This document shows, one piece after another, positions 16,503-27,302 of a stretch of 64,000 bases of DNA (positions are counted from its first letter, which is position 1; each line of letters begins with the position of its first letter). The DNA is from Mycobacterium colombiense. GTDB lineage: Bacteria; Actinomycetota; Actinomycetes; Mycobacteriales; Mycobacteriaceae. Where the stretch lies: positions 62,001-126,000 of the forward strand of contig NZ_MBEI01000066.1 of the NCBI RefSeq assembly GCF_001953985.1, in the 5' to 3' direction. The position numbers were made by a program, and so were the translations under genes. The notes beneath the pieces are model-generated. The model did no database searches. It had not been told where the DNA came from and saw only the letters and a list, made by a program, of their open reading frames with translations.

Positions 16503-17620
16503 TTGGAGGTGGAACCCAGCTGCTTCTGCGTTTCTTCCAGCAGCTCGGTCCACGAATCCACGAACTTCTCCACGCCCTCGTCCTCCAGCACTTTGAAAAC
16601 GTCGGTGAGGTCGATGCCGACGCCCGAAAGCTTGTCGAACACCTCCTGCGCGGCGTCGGCGGTGCCGGTGACCGTGTCACCCTTGATCTCGCCGTGTTCG
16701 GCGACCGCGTCAATCGTCTTCTCCGGCATGGTGTTCACCGTGTTCGGCGCCACCAGCTCGGTCACGTAGAGGGTGTCGGAGTAGTCGGGGTTCTTGACGC
16801 CCGTCGACGCCCACAGCGGACGCTGCACCCGGGCCCCGTCGGCCTTGAGCGCCTCAAAGCGATCGCCCCCCTCGAACACCTCCTGGTATGCGGCGTACGC
16901 CAGGCGGGCGTTGGCCACACCGGCCTGTCCCGCCAGGGCCTTCGCGTCGTCCGAGCCGATCTTCTCCAACCGCTTGTCCACCTCGGTGTCCACCCTCGAC
17001 ACGAAGAACGAAGCGACGGAATGGATCTTGGACAGGTCGTGTCCCGCCTCGCGGGCCTTCTCCAGGCCGGCCAGGTAGGCGTCCATCACCTGGCGGTGCC
17101 GTTCGACGGAGAAGATCAGCGTGACGTTGACCGAAATCCCTTCGGCCAGAACGGCGGTGATGGCCGGGATGCCGGCCTTGGTGGCCGGGATCTTGATGAA
17201 CAGGTTCGGGCGGTCGACGATCTTCCACAGCTCGACGGCCTGCGCGATGGTCTTGTCGGTCTCGGCCGCCAGCCGCGGGTCGACCTCGATGGACACCCGG
17301 CCGTCCACGCCGTCGGACGCCTCCCACTCACGCTTCAAGACATCGCAGCCGTTGCGAACGTCGTCGGTGGTGACCGTACGGATCGTCGCATCGACATCGG
17401 CGCCGCGCTCGGCCAGCTCGGCGATCTGACCTTCGTAGGCGTCGCCCTCCGCCAACGCTTTCTGGAAGATCGACGGGTTGGTGGTCACGCCGACGACGCT
17501 CTTGGTGTCGATCAGCTCCTGCAGGTTGCCCGACTGCAGCCGCTGACGCGACAGGTCGTCAAGCCACACGGATACGCCGGCGGCGGACAGCGCCGCCAGA
17601 TTCGGGTTCTGAGCGGTCAT
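16499..17620 (-). CDS. tal: Transaldolase
   Basis: Transfers a dihydroxyacetone unit between sugar phosphates in the non-oxidative pentose phosphate branch. The 373-residue length is that of the mycobacterial enzyme (Rv1448c). The Schiff-base lysine lies in NLFIKIPATKAG, preceded by the conserved VSIEVDPRLA. It follows tkt after 16 bases and overlaps zwf by four bases. Confidence 0.97.
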   Translation of the reverse strand: MTAQNPNLAALSAAGVSVWLDDLSRQRLQSGNLQELIDTKSVVGVTTNPSIFQKALAEGDAYEGQIAELAERGADVDATIRTVTTDDVRNGCDVLKREWEASDGVDGRVSIEVDPRLAAETDKTIAQAVELWKIVDRPNLFIKIPATKAGIPAITAVLAEGISVNVTLIFSVERHRQVMDAYLAGLEKAREAGHDLSKIHSVASFFVSRVDTEVDKRLEKIGSDDAKALAGQAGVANARLAYAAYQEVFEGGDRFEALKADGARVQRPLWASTGVKNPDYSDTLYVTELVAPNTVNTMPEKTIDAVAEHGEIKGDTVTGTADAAQEVFDKLSGVGIDLTDVFKVLEDEGVEKFVDSWTELLEETQKQLGSTSK

Positions 17621-17636
17621 GTGAATTACCCTTTCC

Positions 17637-19742
17637 TCAGTTATCCACTACTTCTTCCGCGGCGGCCGCGACGGCTTCGGGGGTGAAGCCGAACTCACGG
17701 AATATGGTTTTGTAGTCGGCGGATTCGCCGTAGTGCTCGATCGAGACGATCTTGCCGGTGTCGCCGACCAGCTTGTGCCAGCTCTGCGCGACGCCGGCCT
17801 CGACGGCCACCCTGGCCGACACGGTCGGCGGCAGCACGCTGTCGCGGTAGTCGTCCGGCTGGGATTCGAACCACTCGACGCACGGCATGGAGACCACCCG
17901 CGCCACGATGTCCTTGTCCGCCAACAACTTCTGCGCCTCGACCGCGAGCTGGACCTCCGAGCCGGTGGCGATCAGCACCACGTCGGGGTCTTGGCCGGCT
18001 TCCTCGCCGTCCGAGCCCAGGATGTAGCCGCCCCGGGCGACGCCGTCGGCGTTGGTGCCCTCGAGGATCGGCACATTCTGGCGGGTCAGCATCAGGCCGA
18101 CGGGGCCGCTGCCGTTGCCGCGGGCCAGGACGGTTCGCCAGGCATAGGCCGTCTCGTTCGCGTCGGCCGGGCGCACCACCGACAGGTTCGGGATGGCCCG
18201 AAGCGCCGCGAGGTGCTCGATCGGCTGGTGCGTCGGGCCGTCCTCGCCGAGACCGACGGAGTCGTGGGTCCAGACGTAGATGGTGTCGATGTCCATCAGC
18301 GAGGCCAACCGCACCGCCGGCCGCATGTAGTCGGAGAACTGCAGGAACGTGCCCCCGTAGGCGCGGGTGGGGCCGTGCAGCACGATGCCGGACAGGATGG
18401 CGCCCATCGCGTGCTCGCGCACACCGAAGTGCAGCGTGCGACCGTACCAGTGCGCCGTGTAGTCCTTGGTCGAAATAGACGGCGGCCCAAAGGAATCGGC
18501 GCCCTTGATGGTGGTGTTGTTGCTGCCCGCCAGGTCGGCCGAACCGCCCCACAGCTCCGGCAGCTTCGGCCCGACCGCGTTGAGCACCTCGTTGGATGCC
18601 TTGCGGGTCGCGATCGGGTCGGAGCCGGGGTCCCAGTGCGGCAGGTCGGCGTCCCAGCCATCGGGCAGCTCCTCGGCGGTCAACCGGTCCAGCAGCGCCT
18701 TTCGTTCGGGTTGGCCCTGCGCCCAGGCGTCGAAATCCGCCTGCCATTTCTCGTGCGCTTCCTTGCCGCGGTCCACCAGCTTGCGGGTGTGGGCGATCAC
18801 CTCGTCGCGCACCTCGAACTTCTTGTCCGGGTCGAAGCCGAGGATCTCCTTGACGGCGGCGACTTCCTCGTCGCCCAGGGCGGCGCCGTGCGCCTTGCCG
18901 GTGTTCATCAGCTTGGGCGCGGGATAGCCGATGATGGTGCGCAGCGAGATGAACGACGGCCGGTCGGTGGCCGCCTTGGCGTTGGCGATGGCCTCCTCGA
19001 TCGCGACGACGTTCTCGCCGCCCTCGATCTCCTGCACGTGCCAGCCGTAGGCCCGATACCGCGCGGCGGTGTCCTCGCACAGCGCGATGTTCGTGTCGTC
19101 CTCGATCGAAATCTCGTTGTGGTCGTAGAAGACGATGAGGTTGCCCAGCTGCTGCACGGCCGCCAGCGATGAGGCCTCGGAGGTGACGCCCTCTTCGATG
19201 TCGCCGTCGGAGGCGATCACATAGATGAAATGGTCGAACGGGCTGGTGCCCGGGGCGGCGTCGGGATCGAACAGGCCGCGCTCGTAGCGGGCCGCCATCG
19301 CCATGCCCACCGCCGAAGCCAGGCCCTGCCCGAGCGGGCCGGTGGTGATCTCAACGCCCTTGGTGTGCCGGAACTCCGGGTGCCCGGGGGTCTTGGAGCC
19401 CCAGGTGCGCAGCGACTCGATGTCGGAGAGCTCCAGGCCGAAACCACCCAGGTACAGCTGCAGGTACAGCGTCAGGCTGCTGTGCCCGCAGGACAGGACG
19501 AACCGGTCGCGGCCCAACCAGTGGGTGTCGCTGGGGTCGTGGCGCATCGCGCGCTGAAACAAGGTGTACGCCAGGGGCGCAAGGCTCATCGCCGTCCCGG
19601 GATGGCCATTGCCGACCTTTTGAACCGCGTCCGCGGCCAGCACCCGGATGGTGTCGACGGCGGCCGAGTCGAGTTCCGACCAGCCGTCGGGGAGGTGCGG
19701 TTGGGTCAGCGTAGAGATCTCTTCGAGTGTCGTCACAGACAT
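17637..19742 (-). CDS. tkt: Transketolase
   Basis: Thiamine-diphosphate enzyme that moves two-carbon units between sugar phosphates. The 701 residues contain the N-terminal NGHPGTAMSLAPLAY, GPLGQGLASAVGMAMA, the ThDP/magnesium motif beginning SDGDIEEG and ending at DHNEIS, and the transketolase signature in the middle domain (GEDGPTHQPIEHLAALR). It is the first gene of the operon tkt-tal-zwf-opcA-pgl, transcribed divergently from ctaB. Confidence 0.98.
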   Translation of the reverse strand: MSVTTLEEISTLTQPHLPDGWSELDSAAVDTIRVLAADAVQKVGNGHPGTAMSLAPLAYTLFQRAMRHDPSDTHWLGRDRFVLSCGHSSLTLYLQLYLGGFGLELSDIESLRTWGSKTPGHPEFRHTKGVEITTGPLGQGLASAVGMAMAARYERGLFDPDAAPGTSPFDHFIYVIASDGDIEEGVTSEASSLAAVQQLGNLIVFYDHNEISIEDDTNIALCEDTAARYRAYGWHVQEIEGGENVVAIEEAIANAKAATDRPSFISLRTIIGYPAPKLMNTGKAHGAALGDEEVAAVKEILGFDPDKKFEVRDEVIAHTRKLVDRGKEAHEKWQADFDAWAQGQPERKALLDRLTAEELPDGWDADLPHWDPGSDPIATRKASNEVLNAVGPKLPELWGGSADLAGSNNTTIKGADSFGPPSISTKDYTAHWYGRTLHFGVREHAMGAILSGIVLHGPTRAYGGTFLQFSDYMRPAVRLASLMDIDTIYVWTHDSVGLGEDGPTHQPIEHLAALRAIPNLSVVRPADANETAYAWRTVLARGNGSGPVGLMLTRQNVPILEGTNADGVARGGYILGSDGEEAGQDPDVVLIATGSEVQLAVEAQKLLADKDIVARVVSMPCVEWFESQPDDYRDSVLPPTVSARVAVEAGVAQSWHKLVGDTGKIVSIEHYGESADYKTIFREFGFTPEAVAAAAEEVVDN

Positions 19743-19990
19743 TGTCCTTGGGTCATCGAGCTGATCAATCCCACCCTAGTGCGGGAGGGCCGGCTCTTGC
19801 AGTGCAGGATTCGGGTACCCACGACCGGCAGGTGTGAAAATTACGCGCCCGTCGAAACCGCTTAACATTCAGTTCGGGAATCTGGGAAAAAACTGCGGGA
19901 ACGGACCCGCGGGCGGGCCATCGCCGCAACGCGGTCTACCATCGTGTGTAGTAGATGCTGCGCGCCGCTGCGACCCCAAGGAGTAATTGC
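19743..19990. other. Divergent intergenic region tkt/ctaB
   Basis: This 248-base region must hold the promoters of both the tkt operon and ctaB. On the ctaB side the ribosome site AAGGAG lies at 19978-19983 and a TACCAT at about 19938 could be a -10 hexamer. No clear palindrome, small open frame or repeat was recognised. Confidence 0.5.
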
Positions 19991-20917
19991 GTGAGCGTTC
20001 GCGGGCGCGTCGCGCCGAGCCGATTGCCAAGCCGAATACAAGGCACGGTGTTGGCATACCTGGCGCTGACCAAGCCGCGGGTCATTGAACTGCTGCTCGT
20101 CACAGCCATCCCGGCGATGCTGCTGGCCCAGCGCGGCACAGTGAACCCGCTGCTGATCGTCAACACCCTGATCGGCGGGATGCTGGCCGCCGGCGGCGCG
20201 AACACCCTCAACTGCGTGGCCGACGCGGACATCGACAAGGTGATGAAGCGCACTGCGCGGCGGCCGCTGGCCCGGGCGGCGGTGCCCACGCGCAACGCCC
20301 TGGTGCTCGGACTGGTGCTGACGGTGGCCTCGTTCGTCTGGCTGTGGTGGACGACGAACCTGCTGTCCGGGCTGTTGGCCCTGGCGACGATCGCGTTCTA
20401 CGTGTTCGTCTACACGCTGCTGCTCAAGCGCCGCACCTCGCAGAACGTGGTGTGGGGCGGCGCGGCCGGCTGCATGCCGGTGATGATCGGCTGGTCGGCC
20501 GTCACCGGCACCATTCAGTGGCCCGCGCTGGTGATGTTCGCCATCATCTTCTTCTGGACGCCGCCGCACACCTGGGCGCTGGCGATGCGCTACAAGGACG
20601 ACTACAAGGCGGCGGGCGTGCCGATGCTGCCGGCCGTGGCGACCGAGCGTCAGGTGACCAAGCAGATCTTGATCTACACCTGGCTGACGGTGCTGGCCAC
20701 GCTGGCACTGGCGCTGGCGACGGGGTGGCTGTACGCGGCCGTCGCCGTGGTCGCCGGGGTCTGGTTCCTGGCGATGGCCCACCAGCTCTACGCCGGGGTC
20801 CGCGCCGGCGAGCCGGTGAAGCCGCTGCGGTTGTTCCTGCAGTCGAACAACTATCTGGCCGTGGTGTTCTGCGCATTGGCCGTGGATTCGGCCATCGGGC
20901 TGCCGCACCTGTTCTGA
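19991..20917 (+). CDS. ctaB: Protoheme IX farnesyltransferase (heme O synthase)
   Basis: Attaches a farnesyl group to protoheme, producing heme O for the aa3 cytochrome oxidase. From GTG 19991 the protein has 308 residues, the usual size. The polytopic UbiA-type sequence carries the aspartate-rich prenyl-binding motif NCVADADIDKVMKRTARRPL and a second acidic loop near YKDDYKAAGVPML. The start was chosen for the AAGGAG site seven bases upstream; an ATG at 19955 in the same frame lacks one. Its partner ctaA lies nearby at 22687-23640. Confidence 0.95.
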   Translation: MSVRGRVAPSRLPSRIQGTVLAYLALTKPRVIELLLVTAIPAMLLAQRGTVNPLLIVNTLIGGMLAAGGANTLNCVADADIDKVMKRTARRPLARAAVPTRNALVLGLVLTVASFVWLWWTTNLLSGLLALATIAFYVFVYTLLLKRRTSQNVVWGGAAGCMPVMIGWSAVTGTIQWPALVMFAIIFFWTPPHTWALAMRYKDDYKAAGVPMLPAVATERQVTKQILIYTWLTVLATLALALATGWLYAAVAVVAGVWFLAMAHQLYAGVRAGEPVKPLRLFLQSNNYLAVVFCALAVDSAIGLPHLF

Positions 20918-20964
20918 CCTTCGACCACACGAGCCCCGCGGGTCCCTCCGACGGGTGGGATGGT

Positions 20965-21027
20965 CTTTGCCCGCCTCTTAGCGACAATGGTCGCTTTGGT
21001 GTCATTGTCGCTGCGAGGCGGGCAAAA
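20965..21027. repeat. Long palindromic element between convergent ctaB and qor
   Basis: The left arm (20965-20989) starts CTTTGCCCGCCTC and ends AGCGACAATG. The right arm starts CATTGTCGCT at 21003 and ends GAGGCGGGCAAA at 21026. The two arms pair over 12 plus 10 base pairs, separated by a two-base internal loop, around a 13-base terminal loop. Lying between convergent stop codons, it can serve as a bidirectional terminator. A diverged single arm recurs at 58925-58950, so it also belongs to a dispersed repeat. Confidence 0.75.
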
Positions 21028-21077
21028 GTCGGTGCTTCCGAGCCGGGGGCGGGCGGGGCTCCTGTGACAAGGCCGGT

Positions 21078-22052
21078 TCAGGGCAGCAGCACGATCGAGC
21101 CGGCCGTCTTGCGGCCCTGCAGATCCTGGTGGGCGCGGGTCGCCTCGGCCAGCGGGTAGCGCCCGCCTACCTCGACGGTGATGTCGCCGCCGGCGATCGC
21201 GGCGAACAATTCCTCTGCCCGCCAACTGAATTCCTGGCCGGTGCGCACGAAATGCGCCAGCGACGGGCGGGTCAAGAACACCGAGCCGGCGGCGTTGAGG
21301 CGTTGCGGGTCGAACGGCGGAACGGGCCCGCTGGCCGCGCCGAACAGCGCCAGCGTGCCCCGGATGGCCAGGCTGGCCAGGCTGGCGTCGAAGGTGGTCG
21401 CGCCCACGCCGTCGTACACCACGGCCACGCCGGCGCCGTCGGTCAACGAGCGGATCCGCTCGCCGAACGCCGCGGGATCGTCGGGGTAGGGGAGCACTTC
21501 GTCGGCGCCCGCCTGGCGGGACAGCCGCTCCTTCTCCGGAGTCGAGACCGTGGTGATCACCCGCACACCGAGCAGGTGGGCCCACTGAGTCAGGATCAGG
21601 CCGACGCCGCCCGCGCCGGCGTGCACCAGCACCGTGTCGCCTGCCTGCACCGGATACACCGACTTCAGCAGGTAATGGGCGGTCAACCCCTTCAGCAGCG
21701 ACGAGGCCGCCACGTCGGCCGTCACGCCGTCGGGCAACTCAGCCGTCAAATGTGCTGGGGCAGTGGCATATTCGGCATATCCGCCGGACGCCGCGGCGCT
21801 GACCACGCGGTCGCCGACGCGCAACCCGTCGACGCCGTCGCCGAGGGATTCGATGGTGCCGGCCAGTTCCGAGCCGAGGACGAACGGCAACTCCCGCGGG
21901 TACTGCCCGGAGCGGAAGTAGGTGTCGATGTAGTTGACGCCGATGGCCTCGGCCTTGATCAGCACCTCGCCCGGCCCGGGCGTGGGCGTGGTCGTGTCGA
22001 CGTAGCGCAGCACCTCGGGGCCGCCGGTCTCGCTGATCTCGATCGCGTGCAT
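21078..22052 (-). CDS. qor: Quinone oxidoreductase (zinc-free MDR family)
   Basis: NADPH:quinone reductase-like member of the medium-chain dehydrogenase family. The 324 residues from ATG 22052 start MHAIEISETGGPEVL. They include YIDTYFRSGQYP, the catalytic-site GSELAG region and the Rossmann motif VHAGAGGVGLILTQWA (AxxGxxG). The zinc-ligand Cys/His set of alcohol dehydrogenases is absent. In-frame starts further upstream overlap the divergent gene at 22072 and are unlikely. Equivalent to Rv1454c by context. Confidence 0.93.
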   Translation of the reverse strand: MHAIEISETGGPEVLRYVDTTTPTPGPGEVLIKAEAIGVNYIDTYFRSGQYPRELPFVLGSELAGTIESLGDGVDGLRVGDRVVSAAASGGYAEYATAPAHLTAELPDGVTADVAASSLLKGLTAHYLLKSVYPVQAGDTVLVHAGAGGVGLILTQWAHLLGVRVITTVSTPEKERLSRQAGADEVLPYPDDPAAFGERIRSLTDGAGVAVVYDGVGATTFDASLASLAIRGTLALFGAASGPVPPFDPQRLNAAGSVFLTRPSLAHFVRTGQEFSWRAEELFAAIAGGDITVEVGGRYPLAEATRAHQDLQGRKTAGSIVLLP

Positions 22053-22071
22053 CTGCTTATCATGCCCGGGC

Positions 22072-22737
22072 ATGAAACTCGCTCGCCCGGACGTCTTCCA
22101 TCCCCGCATCGTGCTGGCGGGGGCGGGCGACGGCGCGGGCGCGACGGCCGACGACGCCGGTCTGGTGGGCGCGCTGCGGCGGCGGGGCCTGCACGCGCGT
22201 TGGCTGTCCTGGGACGATCCGGGCACCGCCGGCGCGGACCTGGTGATACTGCGGGCCGTCGCGCGCGCCCCGGATCGGCGCGACGAATTCCTGGCCTGGA
22301 CCGGGCGGGTGCGCCACCTGCTCAACCCGCCCGGCGCGGTGGCTTGGAACCTCGATGAGCGGTATTTGCGCGACCTCGAGCGCGACGGGGTGCCGACGAC
22401 CGATCCGGACACACCGCCCGACGCGTCGTTGATCTTCCTGGGCGGCGAGCGGTCGCACGCCTGGCCGGTCGAGCCGGAATTCGAGTCGTGGGACCTCGGC
22501 CACGCCGCGCTCGCCGCGGCCGCCAAGCACTCCGGCGTCGCCGCCCGGGAGCTGCTCTGCGCGCGGGTCGAGGTGGCCGGCGAACGGCTGGTCGGGCTCG
22601 ACCTGGTCGCGCCGTCGCTGGGCTGGCGCCGGCTGGACACCGCGGCCCGCGACCTCGCGCAGCACCGCTTCGCCCTGGCGGTGGAGTCAGCCTGCGAGCG
22701 GCTCGGGCTCGGCCCGCTCTCGCATCGACGCCCATAG
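22072..22737 (+). CDS. Conserved hypothetical protein (Rv1455-like)
   Basis: The 221 residues begin with a strand-helix pattern (RIVLAGAGDGAGATADDAGLVGALRRRG) like the N-terminal domain that precedes ATP-grasp domains in hypothetical proteins of this type, but the large catalytic ATP-grasp core seems to be absent. No catalytic motif is recognisable. It starts 19 bases from the divergent qor, and its last 51 bases overlap the 3' end of ctaA on the other strand. Position matches Rv1455. The function is unknown. Confidence 0.75.
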   Translation: MKLARPDVFHPRIVLAGAGDGAGATADDAGLVGALRRRGLHARWLSWDDPGTAGADLVILRAVARAPDRRDEFLAWTGRVRHLLNPPGAVAWNLDERYLRDLERDGVPTTDPDTPPDASLIFLGGERSHAWPVEPEFESWDLGHAALAAAAKHSGVAARELLCARVEVAGERLVGLDLVAPSLGWRRLDTAARDLAQHRFALAVESACERLGLGPLSHRRP

Positions 22738-23640
22738 CGCCGCGGTGGCCGCCGTGCACGCCGCGGCCCCGGCCACGTGCAGGGCGACCAGCACGGCGGG
22801 AACCCCGGTGTAGTACTGCGCTATGCCGACGCCCGCTTGCGCGAACACCAGCACCAGCAGCACCGCGAGCCGCAGCAGCACGGGACGGGCGGCGCGCACC
22901 GCCAGCAGCCCGAAGCCCAGGCCCACCAGCAGCGCGAAGTAGGCGATCAGTAGCGACGAGTGCATGTGCACGAGGGTGTCGACCTCGACCTTCAGCCGCG
23001 GCACCGTCCGGGTGGGGCTGCGATCGCCCGCGTGCGGGCCCGCGGCCGTCACCAGCGTGCCGGTGACCAGCACCGCGGCCAGGTCCAGGCCGGACAGCGC
23101 GGTCAGCGCGGTCAGCGGCCTGACCACTCGCCGGCGAGCCACTCCGTCGTCGGGCTCGCCGACCTTCACGTAGAGCAGCACCGACAGCCACACCATCGTC
23201 ATCGACGTCAGCAGGTGGATGGCCACCGTCCACCACAGCAGCCCGGTGCGCACGGTGATGCCGCCGATCACCGCCTGCACGACGGTGGACACCGGCATCA
23301 GCCAGGCATAGACGAGCACCTCGCGGCGCCGCCGGGCCCGGGTCACGGCCAGCACGGCCAGCGCCGCGGTGATGACCACCGCGAAGGTGACCATTCGATT
23401 GCCGAATTCGACGGCCTGGTGGATGCGCGGCACCTCGGCGTGGGCCACCGGAACGAAGCTGCCCGGAAAGCACTGCGGCCAGGTGGGGCAACCCAGCCCC
23501 GAGGCGGTGACGCGCACGATCGCGCCGGTGATGGCGATGCCGCCCTGGGTGAGGATGACGGCCGCGGCGATCAGGCGCTGCACGCCCACGCTGGGGTTGG
23601 GCAGCAGGTCCACCACGCGCAACAGCATCCGTCCAACCAC
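22687..23640 (-). CDS. ctaA: Heme A synthase (COX15/CtaA family)
   Basis: Oxidises the heme O methyl group on the way to heme A for cytochrome aa3 oxidase. The 317 residues show about eight transmembrane helices, the extracytoplasmic Cys pair in GLGCPTWPQCFPG, and heme-ligand His residues in helices 2 and 4 and the second half (for example RIHQAVEFGNR and HMHSSLL). In M. tuberculosis the orthologue (Rv1456c) was once labelled an ABC-transporter component because it follows the ABC genes. Here too it is 46 bases downstream of the ABC permease. Confidence 0.92.
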   Translation of the reverse strand: MVGRMLLRVVDLLPNPSVGVQRLIAAAVILTQGGIAITGAIVRVTASGLGCPTWPQCFPGSFVPVAHAEVPRIHQAVEFGNRMVTFAVVITAALAVLAVTRARRRREVLVYAWLMPVSTVVQAVIGGITVRTGLLWWTVAIHLLTSMTMVWLSVLLYVKVGEPDDGVARRRVVRPLTALTALSGLDLAAVLVTGTLVTAAGPHAGDRSPTRTVPRLKVEVDTLVHMHSSLLIAYFALLVGLGFGLLAVRAARPVLLRLAVLLVLVFAQAGVGIAQYYTGVPAVLVALHVAGAAACTAATAALWASMRERAEPEPLAG

Positions 23641-23664
23641 GGGCCCGATCCTAAGGCACCTAAA

Positions 23665-23679
23665 ACTACGGGCTGTAGT
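23665..23679. promoter_or_regulatory. Short inverted repeat before ctaA
   Basis: ACTAC-N5-GTAGT lies 25 bases upstream of the ctaA start. The half-site resembles the TACTAC type recognised by BlaI/MecI-family repressors. ctaA might therefore have its own regulated promoter inside the mptB-ABC-ctaA operon. The arms are only five bases, so this is tentative. Confidence 0.35.
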
Positions 23680-23686
23680 AAGACCG

Positions 23687-24474
23687 TCAGGTGAAGCGGA
23701 ACCAGCGCAGCGCGCTCAGCGCGCCGACCGCGCCCCACGCCACCAGGACGATCACGCCGAACCAGTCCACCGACATGGTCATCGCCTGCGAGAGCGCCTC
23801 GGTGAGCGCGCCGGACGGGGTCAGCCGGGCCGCGAGTTTCACCGCCGCCGGGGTGATCCCGGTTTCCAGGGTCAGCGCGCCCAACCCGGCGAAGACGAAC
23901 CACAACAGGTTGGCGACCGCCAGCACGATCTCGGCGCGCAGGGTCCCGCCGAGCAGCAACCCCAGCGCCGCGAACACCGCGGTGCCCAGCGCGATGACCG
24001 CCGCACCCAGCGTCAGCGCGGTCGGCGTGGGTCGCCAGCCGAGCGCAAAACCGATGGCGCCCAACAGGATTGCCTGCAGGAACACCACCGTGACCACGGC
24101 CAGGGACTTGCCTGCGATGATGCCCCACACCGGAAGCGGGGTGGCGCCGAGCCGCTTGAGCGCGCCGTAGCGCCGATCGAAGGCAACCGCGATCGCCTGC
24201 CCGGTGAACGCCGTCGAGATCACCGCCAGCGCCATGATGACCGGGGTGAAGGTCGCCGCGCGGTGCGGGCCGAACGAACCGAGCGGCAGCAGCGTGAGCC
24301 CGACCAGCAGCGTGATCGGGATGAACATGGTCAGCAGCAGCTGTTCGCCGTTGCGCAGCAACAGCTTGAGCTCCAAACCGAATTGCGCGGCAAGCATTTT
24401 CGGCACGGCGCTGGGCCGCGGGTCGGGAGCGAAGGTGCCGGCGGGGAACACGCTCGAATGAATCTCGTTGTCCG

Positions 24475-24478
<4 letters not shown>
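23687..24478 (-). CDS. ABC-2 type transporter permease
   Basis: Membrane subunit of an exporter working with the adjacent ATPase. From TTG 24478 the protein has 263 residues with six hydrophobic helices in the ABC-2 pattern (about 45-70, 80-105, 125-155, 165-190, 195-215, 235-255). The TTG start overlaps the ATPase stop as TTGA and gives the length of M. tuberculosis Rv1457c; a GTG ten codons later is an alternative. The substrate is unknown. The operon context (mptB, ctaA) suggests an envelope or heme-linked substrate, which is inference only. Confidence 0.88.
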
Positions 24479-25436
<958 letters not shown>

Positions 25437-25440
<4 letters not shown>

Positions 25441-27194
25441 GTGGAATCAGCGTAGGCGTCATGCGCCGGCGCCGGGCGGGGGGTCGGCGGAGCCGGCGGC
25501 GTTGTCGCCGTGTCGTTGACCGGTTCGCCGTTGGATTCGGTGTCCTGCCCGGGCGGGCGGCGCCACGGCAGGCGGGTGTAGGTCAACCCGATGAGCGCGA
25601 CGACGATGACCGTGCTGGCCAGGGTCGCGTCGATGATCTGGAACAGCGCGAACCGGTCGCCGTTGGCGGTCGGGCCGAAGATCCCGACGACCAGGCTGAT
25701 CACGATGGCGGCCACCCGGAAGCCGGTCCGCGTCGCCCAGGCGGCCAGCGGGATGATCGCCCACAGCAGGTACCAGGGCTGCACGACGGGGAAGAGCAGC
25801 ACCGTGATGCCCAGCGCGACGCCGAGCCCGCCGATCGGGTGCAGCCGGCCGCGGAAGACGGCCAGCAGCAGCCAGGCCACCATGACCGTGATGATCAGCA
25901 CGCCGATCGCACGGGTCAGCCCCAGCACCGCGGTGGTGTGATCGCCCAGGCCCAGCAGGATGCCGACCTGTCCGGTGCCGAGCGCCAGCAGCGTCGGCGG
26001 CGACATCCAGCTGCGCACCACGTTGGCGGTGCCCAGCGTGTAGATCCACCCGAATCCGAGGCCGCTGGCCCAGCCCACCAGCGCCATCACCGCCAGCGAC
26101 AACGCCGCCATGCCGCCGCCCGTCAGCAGCAGGGCGCGCAGGGTGCCGCCGCAGCGATAGGCCAGCGCCATCGTGACGAAGCCCAGCGCCAGCAGCGACG
26201 GCAGCTTCACCTGCGACGACAACACGATCAGCACCGACCCGGCGATCAGCATCCCCAGCGGTTCCCAGTCCGGGGCGATGCTGAGTGCCCGGCTCCTCCT
26301 CCGGCCACCGGCCGGCATCGTCGCCGGGGCCATCGTCCACGACATGGGCAGCACTCGGGGTGCGTCGATGCCGCGCAACGCGAATTCGGCCCCGGCCAGC
26401 ATCAGGCCCAGCATCAGCGCCTCGTTGTGCGCCCCGGCCACCAGGTGCATGATCAGCAGCGGGTTGGCCGCCCCCAGCCACAGCGCGCTGACCTCGGCGA
26501 CGCCGCAGCGCCGGGCCAGCCGCGGTGTCGCCCAGACGATCAGTCCCACCCCCAGCAGCTCCACCAGCCGGTGGCACAGCACGGCGGCGACGATGTTCTC
26601 CCCGGTGATCGCGGAGATGCCGCGCCCGATCCATAAGAACAGCGGCCCATAGGGCGCGGGCGTCTCGCGCCACAGCGTCGGCACCGACAGCGTGAAGATG
26701 TGGGACAGGCCCAGGCCCGACGCCGGGCCCACCCGGTAGGGGTCCAGACCCTCCAGCGAGATCTGGCTCTGCGCCAGATAGGAGTAGACGTCCTTGCTGT
26801 ACATCGGCGGGGCGATCAACAGCGGCAACACCCACAGCAGCAGGGTGCGGTCCAGGTCGCCGCGCGACATCCGCCGGTTTCCCAGCGCGAACCGGCCGAG
26901 CATCAACCAGGCCAGCGCCATCATGACCGCACCGGTGGTCGTCATGGTCAACGAGACGGTCTGGATGCGCGACGGCAGGTTGAGCAGCCGCACGCCGAAC
27001 GTGGGGTCCTGCACGACGGGCCGGGCACCGGCGCCGAGCGCGCCGATCGCCATCACCACTGTGCCGGTCGCGCCGAACAGGCGGGTGCGGCGCAGCGCGG
27101 TGAGCTCGGTATCGTTCAGCGGCGAACCCACCGCTTGCTCGTCGCCGTGCAGACTGGCGATCGATGAGCTCAGCGTGTGGTGGCGGGCTGCCAT
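25437..27194 (-). CDS. mptB: Alpha-(1->6)-mannopyranosyltransferase MptB
   Basis: GT-C glycosyltransferase that uses polyprenyl-phosphate mannose to build the alpha-1,6-mannan backbone of lipomannan. The 585 residues have about a dozen transmembrane helices after a hydrophilic N terminus, and the first large loop carries acidic and aromatic residues (YSYLAQSQISLEGLDPYRVG) expected for the catalytic site. Length and position match Rv1459c (591 residues). It heads the minus-strand operon mptB-ABC-ABC-ctaA and is divergent from sufR. Confidence 0.92.
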
Positions 27195-27302
27195 CAGAGC
27201 AGCGTAGCCGCCGGGCGGGCCGCGTCACTGCGGCGCGGTGGGTGTGAGCAGCGCAACGCCAGGACAGGGGACCCTTGCTAGACCGATCCCCGGAATTGCG
27301 TC

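Noticed and set aside
25459..27228. 589-residue minus-strand frame over mptB
   Set aside because: Frame-shifted shadow of mptB with Arg/Gly/Pro composition and no family features.
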